From Lentzea tibetensis (GTDB taxonomy: Bacteria; Actinomycetota; Actinomycetes; Mycobacteriales; Pseudonocardiaceae): 64,000 nucleotides of DNA. The stretch is taken from contig NZ_VOBR01000003.1 of assembly GCF_007845675.1 (NCBI RefSeq), positions 372,001-436,000 of the forward strand. Reading direction: 5' to 3'. This document shows, piece by piece, positions 49,657-57,969 of this stretch. A program made the position numbers and the translations under genes. Each line of letters opens with the position of its first letter. Position 1 is the first letter of the stretch. Under the pieces are notes generated by a model. That model saw only the letters and a program-made list of their open reading frames with translations, made no database searches and was not told the DNA's origin.

Positions 49657-50602
49657 CCCCGCACCGAACCCGCACGCGACGGCCGAGGAGATCGAGGCCG
49701 CGTGGCAGGACCCCAAGCTCGCCAACGTCCTCTACCACGACTGGGAAGCCGGGACGTACGACGAGAAGTGGTCGATCTCGTACGACGACCGCTGCATCAC
49801 CTACGCGGTGGACCGCTTCAAGGCCGTCGCCGGTGACGTCGGCCCGTACGAGCACGCGCTGGAACTGGGCTGCGGCACGGGTTTCTTCCTGCTGAACCTC
49901 ATGCAGGGCGACGTGATCGAGAAGGGGTCGGTCACCGACCTCTCACCCGGCATGGTCGAGGTCGCGCTGCGCAACGCCGAGCACCTGGGCCTCCCGGTCG
50001 ACGGCCGGGTCGCGGACGCCGAGCGGATCCCGTACGACGACGACACGTTCGACCTCGTCGTCGGGCACGCGGTGCTGCACCACATCCCGGACGTCCAGGC
50101 GGCGATGCGCGAGGTGCTGCGCGTGCTCAAGCCGGGTGGCAAGTTCGTGTTCGCGGGCGATCCGACGAACATCGGCAACTTCTACGCCCGCAAGCTCGGC
50201 CAGGCGACCTGGTGGCTGACCACCAACGTCACCAAGGCGATCCCGGCGCTGAACGACTGGCGCCGTCCGCAGGAGGAGTTGGACGAGTCGTCCCGCGCCG
50301 CCGCGCTGGAAGCCGTCGTCGACCTGCACACGTTCGACCCCGCCGACCTGGAGCGGACGGCGAAGCGCGCGGGCGCGGTCGAGGTGAAGGCCGTGACGGA
50401 CGAGCTGACCGCCGCGCTCTTCGGCTGGCCGGTGCGCACGTTCGAGTCCGCGGTGCCGCGCGAGAAGCTCGGCTTCAGCTGGGCGCTGTTCGCCTACCGC
50501 ACGTGGCAGAACCTGTCCTGGGTGGACCAGAACGTGTTCGCCAAGGTGCTGCCGCGCGAGGTCTTCTACAACGTCTCGGTGACGGGCAAGAAGCCGCTCT
50601 GA
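49646..50602 (+). CDS. SAM-dependent methyltransferase (Rv3038c-like)
   Basis: A 318-residue class I methyltransferase. Motif I LELGCGTGFFLLNL binds SAM, with DLSPGMVEVALRNAEHLGL, DDDTFDLVVGHAVLHHI (post-II acidic region) and VLRVLKPGGKFVFAGDP (motif III) in canonical order. The N-terminal 50 residues (AEEIEAAWQDPKLANVLYHDWEAGTYDEKWSISYDDRC) and the C-terminal helical extension ending FYNVSVTGKKPL are characteristic of the actinobacterial Rv3038c group. GTG start within the end of the hydratase gene; the next methyltransferase follows after one base. Its acceptor is not established; context suggests MGLP or a lipid. Confidence 0.88.
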   Translation: MATDPAPNPHATAEEIEAAWQDPKLANVLYHDWEAGTYDEKWSISYDDRCITYAVDRFKAVAGDVGPYEHALELGCGTGFFLLNLMQGDVIEKGSVTDLSPGMVEVALRNAEHLGLPVDGRVADAERIPYDDDTFDLVVGHAVLHHIPDVQAAMREVLRVLKPGGKFVFAGDPTNIGNFYARKLGQATWWLTTNVTKAIPALNDWRRPQEELDESSRAAALEAVVDLHTFDPADLERTAKRAGAVEVKAVTDELTAALFGWPVRTFESAVPREKLGFSWALFAYRTWQNLSWVDQNVFAKVLPREVFYNVSVTGKKPL

Positions 50603-50603
50603 C

Positions 50604-51767
50604 GTGGGCTACACCTTCTCGCTGGACGACGTGGCGTACCTGCGCTCCGATGCCGGGTGCGCCGCGTTGTCCGAGGTCGCGGCGCTGCCGCTGACCCCGG
50701 CGTCGCACCTGCACGACATCGGTGTCGCGCGGAAGACGTCTCCCGACCGCTTCGCCGCGCTCGTCGAGACCGTGCTGCTGCGCCGCCGTGCCCAGTCCAA
50801 ACTGGACGGTGCGGATGGCTGGCTCTTCACCGACGACGCGCTCCAGCAGGCCACCGCCTCGCCCGTCGCCGGGCACCGCGCGCGGCGCTTCGCCGGACGC
50901 GACGTGCACGACGTGACGTGCTCGGTCGGCGCCGACCTGGTCGCGCTCTCGCAGGTCGCCGCGAGGTGCATCGGTTCCGACCTCGACCCGGTCCGCCTCG
51001 CCATGGCGCGCAACAACTGCGGACCCGATCAGCTCCTCCTGAAAGCCGACGCGCTGAAGCCCGCGTCGAGGGCGACGGCCGTCACCGCGGACCCCGCGCG
51101 CCGCGACTCGGCGGGCCGCCGCAAGTGGCACCCGTCGGACTTCGTGCCGCCGTTGGACGAACTGGCGGACGCCTACGCCGGCCGCGACCTCGCCGTGAAG
51201 TGCGCACCCGGCATCGACTTCGCCGTCGCGCCGTGGGCCGACGAGGTCGAGCTCGTGTCGCTCGACGGCCAGGTGCGCGAAGCATGTTTGTGGACAAGGG
51301 GTTTGGCGACACCGGGTGTCACGCGCCGAGCCTCCGTCCTGCACGGACGAGGCGAGTGGACGATCACCGACGCCGAGCCGGACGACTGCCCGGTGCGCGC
51401 GCCGGGGGAGTGGATCATCGATCCGGACGGCGCGGTCGTGCGGGCCGGTCTGGTGCGGCACTACGCCGCGCGCCACGGGTTGTGGCAGCTCGACGAACGC
51501 ATCGCCTACCTCAGCGGTGACACCCCGCCACCGGGCATCCGCGCGTTCCGGGTGCTCGAACACGCCCACTACACCGAGAAAGCGCTGCGCACGTCGCTGC
51601 GCGCACACGGCATCGGCAGGCTGGAGATCCTGGTGCGCGGCCTCGACGTGGACCCGAACACGTTGCGCAAACGGCTCAAGCTCGCCGGGCCGGACGAGGC
51701 CACGGTCGTGCTCACCCGCATCGGCTCCCGCCCCACCGCGGTCCTCTGCCGCGCGACCAGGACGTGA
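50604..51767 (+). CDS. SAM methyltransferase with THUMP-like C-terminal domain (Rv3037c-like)
   Basis: A 387-residue protein. The central Rossmann part shows VHDVTCSVGADLVALSQVA (motif I) and CIGSDLDPVRLAMARNN. TADPARRDSAGRRK lies at the position of motif IV. The C-terminal about 80 residues (FRVLEHAHYTEKALRTSLRAHGIGRLEILVRGLDVDPNTLRKRLKL) form the THUMP-like domain of this family. GTG start one base after the previous gene. In mycobacteria the homologue has been linked to methylglucose lipopolysaccharide, from memory; RNA modification would be the alternative suggested by the THUMP-like part. Confidence 0.87.
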   Translation: MGYTFSLDDVAYLRSDAGCAALSEVAALPLTPASHLHDIGVARKTSPDRFAALVETVLLRRRAQSKLDGADGWLFTDDALQQATASPVAGHRARRFAGRDVHDVTCSVGADLVALSQVAARCIGSDLDPVRLAMARNNCGPDQLLLKADALKPASRATAVTADPARRDSAGRRKWHPSDFVPPLDELADAYAGRDLAVKCAPGIDFAVAPWADEVELVSLDGQVREACLWTRGLATPGVTRRASVLHGRGEWTITDAEPDDCPVRAPGEWIIDPDGAVVRAGLVRHYAARHGLWQLDERIAYLSGDTPPPGIRAFRVLEHAHYTEKALRTSLRAHGIGRLEILVRGLDVDPNTLRKRLKLAGPDEATVVLTRIGSRPTAVLCRATRT

Positions 51768-51873
51768 GAGCGCTCCCACCAACGGAATATTACGTAGTGG
51801 ATGCGCAGCGACACCAGGCGTAATGTGCAGGGCAGCCCCCAGTGCCGCCGCCCGCTGCGAGCAAGAGGCACCC

Positions 51874-52695
51874 ATGCCGAAATGCATGCGATCAACGAGG
51901 ATCGCAGTGCACTGTTGGGACCGGTTGACCGGCGATGCCATCGCCAGCTGGCTGGACGCACTGCCCGGCTGGTTGGTGGTGGGCACGACTGTCGCGGTCG
52001 ACGACTTCGTTCTGCTGTGCCGGTTGCGGCCGCCTGATGTGGCCGTGTGCCAGCTCGAACCGGTGGAGCTGGGCCTGCCCCGGCTGCTCAGCCGCACGCT
52101 GCCCGGCCTCCACGTGATCGGGATCTGCCCGGAGTTCCGCGACGAGGACGAGATGCTGCTGCGGGCATCCGGTGTGCATCAGGTGGTCTGCGTGCGCGGC
52201 GGGCTCGCCTCGTTGCGCGCGGCGCTGGACCGGGCGTGGGTTGGTCGCGCTCCCGCGTCCGCGCCGGGTGCGCTGACCGATCGCGAGCTCGAGGTGCTCG
52301 CGCTGGTCTGCATCGGGCTCACGGCCGCGGAGCTGGGCGACAAGCTGCGGCTCAGCCCGCACACCGTGGTCAACCACAAGCGCCGCATCTTCGGGAAGCT
52401 CGGCGTGCAGAGCAGGGCGCAGGCCGCGGCCGAGGCGACCCGGCTGGGCCTGATCCGGCCCAACGGCCACGTGCCCGGCGTGCGCGTCCGCCCGGAAGCG
52501 GCACCTGCGCTGACCCATCGCGACCACGACATCCTCGCGTCCATCGCGCGCGGCGAGTCCGTCCGGCAGACCGCGCAAGCGCTTGGTATCGCCGTCAAGA
52601 CCGTGGAGGCCGAACAACATCAACTGTTCGTGAAACTGCGCGTGCACAACCGCGCGCAGGCGCTGACGGAGGCGCAGAGGCTCGGGCTGGCCTAG
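51874..52695 (+). CDS. LuxR-type regulator with two tandem HTH domains and a degenerate receiver
   Basis: A 273-residue regulator. Residues about 10-115 look like a receiver domain in layout, but the phosphoacceptor position reads PDVAVCQLEP (Gln instead of Asp), so phosphorylation at the usual site is not possible. Residues 134-192 are a LuxR HTH (LTDRELEVLALVCIGLTAAELGDKLRLSPHTVVNHKRRIF). Residues 213-271 are a second, more diverged one (LTHRDHDILASIARGESVRQTAQALGIAVKTVEAEQHQLFVKL). Two HTHs in one chain would let a monomer contact a full dyad. The ATG at 51874 is used. It lies 106 bases after the methyltransferase and 69 bases before the peroxidase gene, its probable target. Confidence 0.85.
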   Translation: MPKCMRSTRIAVHCWDRLTGDAIASWLDALPGWLVVGTTVAVDDFVLLCRLRPPDVAVCQLEPVELGLPRLLSRTLPGLHVIGICPEFRDEDEMLLRASGVHQVVCVRGGLASLRAALDRAWVGRAPASAPGALTDRELEVLALVCIGLTAAELGDKLRLSPHTVVNHKRRIFGKLGVQSRAQAAAEATRLGLIRPNGHVPGVRVRPEAAPALTHRDHDILASIARGESVRQTAQALGIAVKTVEAEQHQLFVKLRVHNRAQALTEAQRLGLA

Positions 52696-52764
52696 GAGTT
52701 TCTCGTCCTCCTAGTGTTTGTTCGTCCGTGTCACGTGGACGATTGGTCTGGACAATCTCCAGCC

Positions 52765-54291
52765 ATGGGCAATCTGACCAGACGGAGATTCCTGGGAGGC
52801 TTCACCGCGGGCGCCGCAGGCGCCATCGCGATGAGACCTTCTTCAGCCGTCGCCGATGTCACGGCACCAGCGACGTCGCCGAGGTTCTTCGGCCGGATGT
52901 TCCAGCTTCCCCCGTTCGCCGAGAACACCCCGCGCGTGCAGGAGGCGTTGCGGGCGTTCGGCGCTCCGGGCGGGATCCTGGACGCGAAGGACCCGTTGCA
53001 CGAGGGACCGATCCGACTCATCACCAACCCCGAGCTGAGCCCGAACAACCGGGACAACCCGTTCCACACCGCGGGTACGACGTTCCTCGGGCAGTTCGTC
53101 GACCACGACTTCACGTTCGACCTCGGTTCGCGGCTGGCGGTGCCCGCGGTGCCGGAGCAGTCGCCGAACACGAGGAACCCCACGCTCTCACTGGACTCCG
53201 TGTACGGCGGCGGGCCGACGGCCACTCCGCAGCTGTACGAAACGGCCGACCGCGCCAAGCTGCGCGTCGAGAGCGGCGGCGCCTTCGAGGACGTGCCGCG
53301 CCGCGCGGACGGGGTGGCGATCATCGCCGACCCGCGCAACGACGAGAACCTGATCATCTCCGGTCTGCAGGCCGCGTTCCTCAAGTTCCACAACAACGTC
53401 GTCGACCGGCTGCGCTCGCAGGGCGTGCCGAACGATCGCGTGTTCGAGGAGGCTCAGCGTCTGGTCATCTGGCACTACCAGTGGATCGTGGTGCACGAGC
53501 TGTTGCCGCAGCTCGTCGGTCACGGCATCGCGCTGGACGTGCTGACGCACGGCAGGCGGTACTTCCGGCCGCGGCCCGGCCAGCACTTCATGCCCGTCGA
53601 GTTCCAGGGCGCGTGCTACCGGTTCGGGCACAGCATGGTCCGCCCGTCGTACCGGGCGAACCTCAAGGGCGACGTCGGCGGCACACCGTTCTTCGCCTTC
53701 ATCTTCGACCCGGCGGGCGAGGGACAGGCCGACCCGGTGGATCTGCGCGGAGGACGGCGGGCGCGCAGGCGTTTCATCGGCTGGCAGACGTTCTTCGACT
53801 TCGGCGACGGTCAGGTGAAGCCGAACAAGCGGATCGACACGAAGATCTCGACGCCGCTGTTCCGGTTGCCGCTGGGCGCGATCGCGTCCGGCGACCCGCC
53901 GACGTCGCTGCCGCAGCGCAACCTGTTGCGGCACCTCACGTGGTCGCTGCCGTCCGGTCAGGCGATCGCGAAGGCGATGGGGATTCCCGTGCTGGGAGCG
54001 GACGTCTTCCCCGAGCTGCGGCAGTTCGGCGTGGGACTCGAGGCCAGCACACCGCTCTGGTACTACACGCTGAAGGAGGCCGAGTTCCTCGGTGACGGCA
54101 TCTCGCTGGCGGGATCGGGCGCCCGGCTGGTCGCCGAGGTCTTCGTCGCCATGCTGCAGCTGGACCCGGACTCGTACCTGTCGGTGAACCCCGGCTGGAA
54201 GCCGACCCTGCCAAGCCGCCGCGCCGGCGACTTCGCGATGGTCGACCTGCTGCGCTTCGCACAGGTCGATCCGTCGAGCCGCGGCCAGTAG
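52765..54291 (+). CDS. Tat-exported animal-type haem peroxidase
   Basis: A 508-residue peroxidase of the An_peroxidase (peroxidase-cyclooxygenase) superfamily. The N-terminus NLTRRRFLGGFTAGAAGA is a Tat signal, so the enzyme is exported folded with haem. FLGQFVDHDFTFD places the distal His at about 114; the catalytic Arg is in NDRVFEEAQRLV (about 225); CYRFGHSMVRPSY gives the proximal His at about 289. Related bacterial enzymes oxidise halides or organic substrates with H2O2. A GTG at 52714 would add 17 residues before the Tat motif and is less likely. The gene converges on a secreted GH92 mannosidase across a shared terminator. Confidence 0.88.
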   Translation: MGNLTRRRFLGGFTAGAAGAIAMRPSSAVADVTAPATSPRFFGRMFQLPPFAENTPRVQEALRAFGAPGGILDAKDPLHEGPIRLITNPELSPNNRDNPFHTAGTTFLGQFVDHDFTFDLGSRLAVPAVPEQSPNTRNPTLSLDSVYGGGPTATPQLYETADRAKLRVESGGAFEDVPRRADGVAIIADPRNDENLIISGLQAAFLKFHNNVVDRLRSQGVPNDRVFEEAQRLVIWHYQWIVVHELLPQLVGHGIALDVLTHGRRYFRPRPGQHFMPVEFQGACYRFGHSMVRPSYRANLKGDVGGTPFFAFIFDPAGEGQADPVDLRGGRRARRRFIGWQTFFDFGDGQVKPNKRIDTKISTPLFRLPLGAIASGDPPTSLPQRNLLRHLTWSLPSGQAIAKAMGIPVLGADVFPELRQFGVGLEASTPLWYYTLKEAEFLGDGISLAGSGARLVAEVFVAMLQLDPDSYLSVNPGWKPTLPSRRAGDFAMVDLLRFAQVDPSSRGQ

Positions 54292-54303
54292 GGGTAAAGG
54301 GGT

Positions 54304-54345
54304 CGTGAGTGGTTGGGGTCGTTGCGGCAACCCCAACCACTCACG
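54304..54345. terminator. bidirectional hairpin between peroxidase and GH92
   Basis: Arms CGTGAGTGGTTGGGG (54304-54318) and CCCCAACCACTCACG (54331-54345), 15 bp and perfect. The loop can form a further TTGC/GCAA stem. It lies 12 bases past the peroxidase stop and 8 bases past the GH92 stop on the other strand. Confidence 0.8.
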
Positions 54346-54353
54346 GCTGTTCC

Positions 54354-57300
54354 CTACGCGGTGGCCACCGCGAAGACGTGCAGGTCCTCGTCGGTGGGCA
54401 GCGTGACGCTCCTGAGCTGCTTGCCCTCGGGGACGGTGTACGTCTTGGTGGCGAGGATGTGCGTCGCCACCTTCTCGTTGCCGCCGCCCAACTGGTTGCG
54501 GTACGGCGTGTTCGCGACGATCACGTTGCCGTACGACGGGGTCTGCTGGCCGCCGCCGAGCGTCCAGTCGCTGAACCCGAGCTCGATCGTCGCCGTGGTG
54601 CCGTCGGTGAACGTCACGGTGGCGGTCTTCACCCGCGCGCCGTTCGTGGCGGAACCGACGAACGCCAGCTTCGTGCCGGTGACGTCGATCCGCTGACCGG
54701 CGGCCTCGGCGTTGTCCGGCCTGCCAGGGGGCGAGCTGGGCCAGGTGAACGTCAGGCCGTCCACCGTGCTCGTGCCGCCCGGCTTCAGCCCCGCGGCCGC
54801 CAGTGCCTGCCGCGAGTAGCTGTAGCCGCCGCCGTCGAAGTCACCCTCGCCGGTCTCGTCGTCGGACGCGCCGACGTTGTTGACCGCGGCGAGCAGGCTG
54901 CCCTCCGGCGCGACCTTCACCGTCAGCGGGATCACGACCGGCTTCGCCCCCTCGACGTTCACCGTGACCGTCGCGGAGTAGAACCCTTGCGCCGCAGCGG
55001 GAGCCGCGGTGATCGTGAAGTCCGCGGGCACCGGTCCGGACGCCGGGCTGAACGTCAGCCCCTCCTGGCCGGTGATCGTGTACGTCACCTTCGGGTCGCC
55101 GTCGTACAGCTTCTTGGCGGTCACCTTGGCGTTCAGCGTGCCGCCCGGCGTGACGGTCGGGCTGCCCGGCACGACCTCCAGGAAGTACGGCTGGTCGTGC
55201 TTGATCGGCTGCTCGCCCTCGCGGAACGACGGCGGCGCGTCCGACGCGGCCGAGCCCCACGCCTTGTTCGGCGTGGCACCGAGCGTGAAGTCGAGCCTCC
55301 CGCCGCGCTCCACGAAGGACTCCGGCAGCCAGGTCTTGGTCGTGGCGCGACCGTTGACCTTCAACGACTGCACGAACTTCGTCTTCGCGTTCGCCTGCGG
55401 CGCGGTGATCGTGATGTCCTTGCCGTGCCCGCGGTTGATCTTGACGGACGTGAACAGCGGGCTGCCGACGGCGAGCTCGGCGCGGGCCGGAACCTGCGGG
55501 TAGAAGCCCATCGTGGCGAACACGTACCAGGACGACATGGCGCCGAGGTCGTCGTTGCCGGGGATGCCGCCGGACTGCGTCGTCCACAGCGTGTTGACGA
55601 CCTCGCGAACGGTCTCCTGCGCCTTGTACGGCTGGCCGGTGTAGTTGTAGATCCACGGCACGTTCAGCGACGGTTCGTTGTCCAGCTCGGACTTCTCGTC
55701 GCCCGCCTTGGACAGCGCCCAGCTGCCGTCGGCGTTGTGGAAGAAGTCGTCGAGCCGCTTGTTCGTGCGCTCGACGCCGCCCAGCGACTCGACGAGACCC
55801 GCCACGTTGTGCGGGACCATCCAGGTGTACTGGGCGCTGCTGCCCTCGACGAACCCGTTTCCGGTGCCCGGCGTGAAGTTCGGGACCCACGAGCCGTCCG
55901 CGTTGCGGTTGCGGATGTAGCCGCCGGTGCCGTGCGCGACCGGGTCGAAGTTGTTCTGCCACCACTGCGACCGGGCGGCGAACTCCTTCTCGGTCCTGCG
56001 GTCGCCGGTGCGCGCGGCGAGCTGGCTGAGCGCGAAGTCCGCGCCGGACATCTCCAGCGTCTCGGCCGCACCGCCCCACGCGTTGGAGATGGACGGCATG
56101 TACTGGTGCTTCAGGTACTTGTCGAGCGACGGCCGCTGGCCGACCGACATGACGGCCCAGCCGTCCTTGCTCAGGTCGAACTTCGTCGGCACCTTCGCCG
56201 CCTGCACCAACGACTTCAGCGCGGTGCGCGCGTCGTACCGGTCACCGCCGAACGCCAGGATGCCCGCGAGCGCCTGCGCCGACGGGTCGCCGTTCATGAC
56301 GTGCGTGCCGCCGTTGTTGTGCGACCAGCGGTCCCACACGCCGCCGTTCTGCTCGGCCTGGTTCAGCAGTGACTGCGCCATGTCCGAGCCGATCTCCGGC
56401 TCCAGCAGCGTCACCAGCTGCACCTGCGAGCGGTAGGCGTCCCAGCCGGAGAACGTGCCGTACTGGGCCTTCTGCCGCCTGGTGACCTGCTTCGGCTTGC
56501 CGTCGAAGCCCGCGTACTGGCCGTTGACATCGCTGAAGAGGTTGGGGTGCAACAGGGAGTGGTACAGCGCGGTGTAGAACTTGGTGCGCTCGTCATCGGA
56601 GCCGCCGCCGACCTCGATGCGCCTGAGCTGCTTCTGCCACGCGCGGTACGCGTTGTCCCTCATGTCCTCGATGGACTGGTTCTTGTTCTCCGCCTTGAGG
56701 TTCGCCTTCGCGTTCTCCAGGCTGACGTACGAGATGCCGATCTTCACGCCGACCGTCGAGCCGGGCGCGAAGCCGAGATAGCCGCCAGAACCCTTGCCCA
56801 GCACCGGCCAGCCGTTCGTGCCGTACGTGGTGCCGCCCTGCGAGGCGGTGCTGCCGGGGGTGACAACGTTGTCCTGGTAAGTGCCGACAGACGTGAACGG
56901 CTGGTCGAACTCCGCCACGAAGTGCAGCGTGTAGTAGCTGCGCCTGCCGACCTGGTTGATGTAGCCGCAGAAGTTGCCACTGGTGACGCTGCCGGTGACG
57001 GTCTTGTTGGCCTGGTCGATCGTCGTCTGCGCGTCGCTGCTGCCGACCTGCGATTTGGACGTGTTGATGAGCATCGTGGCCGGCTTGTCCGCGGGGAACG
57101 TGAACCGGCCCGCGCCGGTGCGTTCGGTCGCGGACAGCTCGACCTGCGCGCCGGACTTGAGCTTCACGTCGTACCGGCCGGGCTTGGCGACCTCGTCGGC
57201 GTGGGCGAAGTCGCTGGCGTAGACCTCGTCCTTCGCGTCGGTCGTCGGGCTCGTCGTGACGGTGCCGACGTGCGGGAAGATCGGGATGTCCCCGGAGCCG

Positions 57301-57608
57301 CCCGCGCAGCCGGTGCCGGACATGTGCGTCAGGCTGAAGCCGCGCGCTCGCGTGGCGTCGTACCGGTAGCCGCCGGGCGCCGCCGCACGCAGGGTGTTGC
57401 CGCGGGAGCCCTCCGGGCTGAAGGAGAACATGCCGAACGGCACCACCGCGCCGGGGAAGACGTTGCCGAGGTTGGTCGTGCCGATGAACGGGTTGACGTG
57501 CGCCGCTGGATCAGGGACGACCTGAGCCTGCGGTTGCGCCATGGCAGGGGCCGCGCCGAACGCCAGCGCGGCTGTCACGGATGTGATCAGGACGCTTCTT
57601 CGCTGCAT
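54354..57608 (-). CDS. secreted GH92 alpha-mannosidase with C-terminal accessory domains
   Basis: A 1084-residue exported enzyme. Signal peptide about 1-24 (ends AMA). GH92 region about 35-770: HVNPFIGTTNLGNVFPGAVVPFGMFSFSPEG, GTFSGWDAYRSQVQLVTLLEP, NNGGTHVMNGDPSAQALAGILAFGG, NEPSLNVPWIYNYTGQP and GIPGNDDLGAMSSWYVFATMGFYP, consistent with an active exo-alpha-mannosidase. An Ig-like domain (about 800-890, PGGTLNAKVTAKKLYDGDPKVTYTITGQEGLTFSP) and a carbohydrate-binding-like beta-sandwich (about 900-1080, NNVGASDDETGEGDFDGGGYSYSRQAL) follow. At 56862-56873 the gene contains a perfect GACAACGTTGTC palindrome, the same as at the lacI-manA operon, linking it to that regulon. It is about 350 residues longer than the cytosolic GH92 at 11839. 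Confidence 0.92.
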   Translation of the reverse strand: MQRRSVLITSVTAALAFGAAPAMAQPQAQVVPDPAAHVNPFIGTTNLGNVFPGAVVPFGMFSFSPEGSRGNTLRAAAPGGYRYDATRARGFSLTHMSGTGCAGGSGDIPIFPHVGTVTTSPTTDAKDEVYASDFAHADEVAKPGRYDVKLKSGAQVELSATERTGAGRFTFPADKPATMLINTSKSQVGSSDAQTTIDQANKTVTGSVTSGNFCGYINQVGRRSYYTLHFVAEFDQPFTSVGTYQDNVVTPGSTASQGGTTYGTNGWPVLGKGSGGYLGFAPGSTVGVKIGISYVSLENAKANLKAENKNQSIEDMRDNAYRAWQKQLRRIEVGGGSDDERTKFYTALYHSLLHPNLFSDVNGQYAGFDGKPKQVTRRQKAQYGTFSGWDAYRSQVQLVTLLEPEIGSDMAQSLLNQAEQNGGVWDRWSHNNGGTHVMNGDPSAQALAGILAFGGDRYDARTALKSLVQAAKVPTKFDLSKDGWAVMSVGQRPSLDKYLKHQYMPSISNAWGGAAETLEMSGADFALSQLAARTGDRRTEKEFAARSQWWQNNFDPVAHGTGGYIRNRNADGSWVPNFTPGTGNGFVEGSSAQYTWMVPHNVAGLVESLGGVERTNKRLDDFFHNADGSWALSKAGDEKSELDNEPSLNVPWIYNYTGQPYKAQETVREVVNTLWTTQSGGIPGNDDLGAMSSWYVFATMGFYPQVPARAELAVGSPLFTSVKINRGHGKDITITAPQANAKTKFVQSLKVNGRATTKTWLPESFVERGGRLDFTLGATPNKAWGSAASDAPPSFREGEQPIKHDQPYFLEVVPGSPTVTPGGTLNAKVTAKKLYDGDPKVTYTITGQEGLTFSPASGPVPADFTITAAPAAAQGFYSATVTVNVEGAKPVVIPLTVKVAPEGSLLAAVNNVGASDDETGEGDFDGGGYSYSRQALAAAGLKPGGTSTVDGLTFTWPSSPPGRPDNAEAAGQRIDVTGTKLAFVGSATNGARVKTATVTFTDGTTATIELGFSDWTLGGGQQTPSYGNVIVANTPYRNQLGGGNEKVATHILATKTYTVPEGKQLRSVTLPTDEDLHVFAVATA
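56862..56873. promoter_or_regulatory. GACAACGTTGTC palindrome inside the secreted GH92 gene
   Basis: Identical 12-bp palindrome to those at 5078-5089 and 7948-7959, 735 bases into the GH92 coding sequence, encoding a plain DNVV stretch. Either a distant LacI roadblock site or chance; the shared mannosidase function makes a regulatory link worth considering. Confidence 0.4.
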
Positions 57609-57666
57609 GGCGCGGACCCTACTTAGAGTCGTCTTTCAACCCCAGACCGTGAGCGATTCTTGTCGC

Positions 57667-57966
57667 CTACCGGACAGCTGACACGTCGACCTGCACCTCG
57701 AAGCGTTCGATCTGGGTTCGCTCCCACGGCCGCTTCAGCTCGAGGCGCACCTTCGACAGCCCGGGATCGGTGGCGCGCAAGCGGATCACCCGCTCACCGT
57801 TCGACCGCGTCTCGGTGAGCTCGTCGTCGACCAGTTCGACGTGCCTGCCCAGGTCCATGATCGTCCACTGGTACCCGGTCGTGGTGTTCTCGGTGAGGCG
57901 GATGACGATCTCTTCACCCGGTGCCGCCTCCACACGGGTGCCGCTCGCGGTGATTTCGACGGCCAT
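57667..57966 (-). CDS. chagasin-like (I42) protease inhibitor, no signal peptide
   Basis: A 99-residue beta-sandwich protein of the I42 family. The three inhibitory loops of chagasin are recognisable: ENTTTGYQW (loop 2, NxTTGY), a diverged middle loop, and LELKRPWERT (loop 6, RPW). I42 proteins block papain-type cysteine proteases. There is no signal peptide, so it acts in the cytosol or leaves by another route; many bacterial members are secreted. It starts three bases after the nucleoside hydrolase stop, so the pair is co-transcribed, an odd association with no obvious pathway. Confidence 0.8.
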   Translation of the reverse strand: MAVEITASGTRVEAAPGEEIVIRLTENTTTGYQWTIMDLGRHVELVDDELTETRSNGERVIRLRATDPGLSKVRLELKRPWERTQIERFEVQVDVSAVR

Positions 57967-57969
57967 GTC

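Noticed and set aside
52714-52764. Upstream GTG start for the haem peroxidase
   Set aside because: It would put 17 residues in front of the Tat motif and no RBS precedes it; ATG 52765 gives a normal signal peptide.
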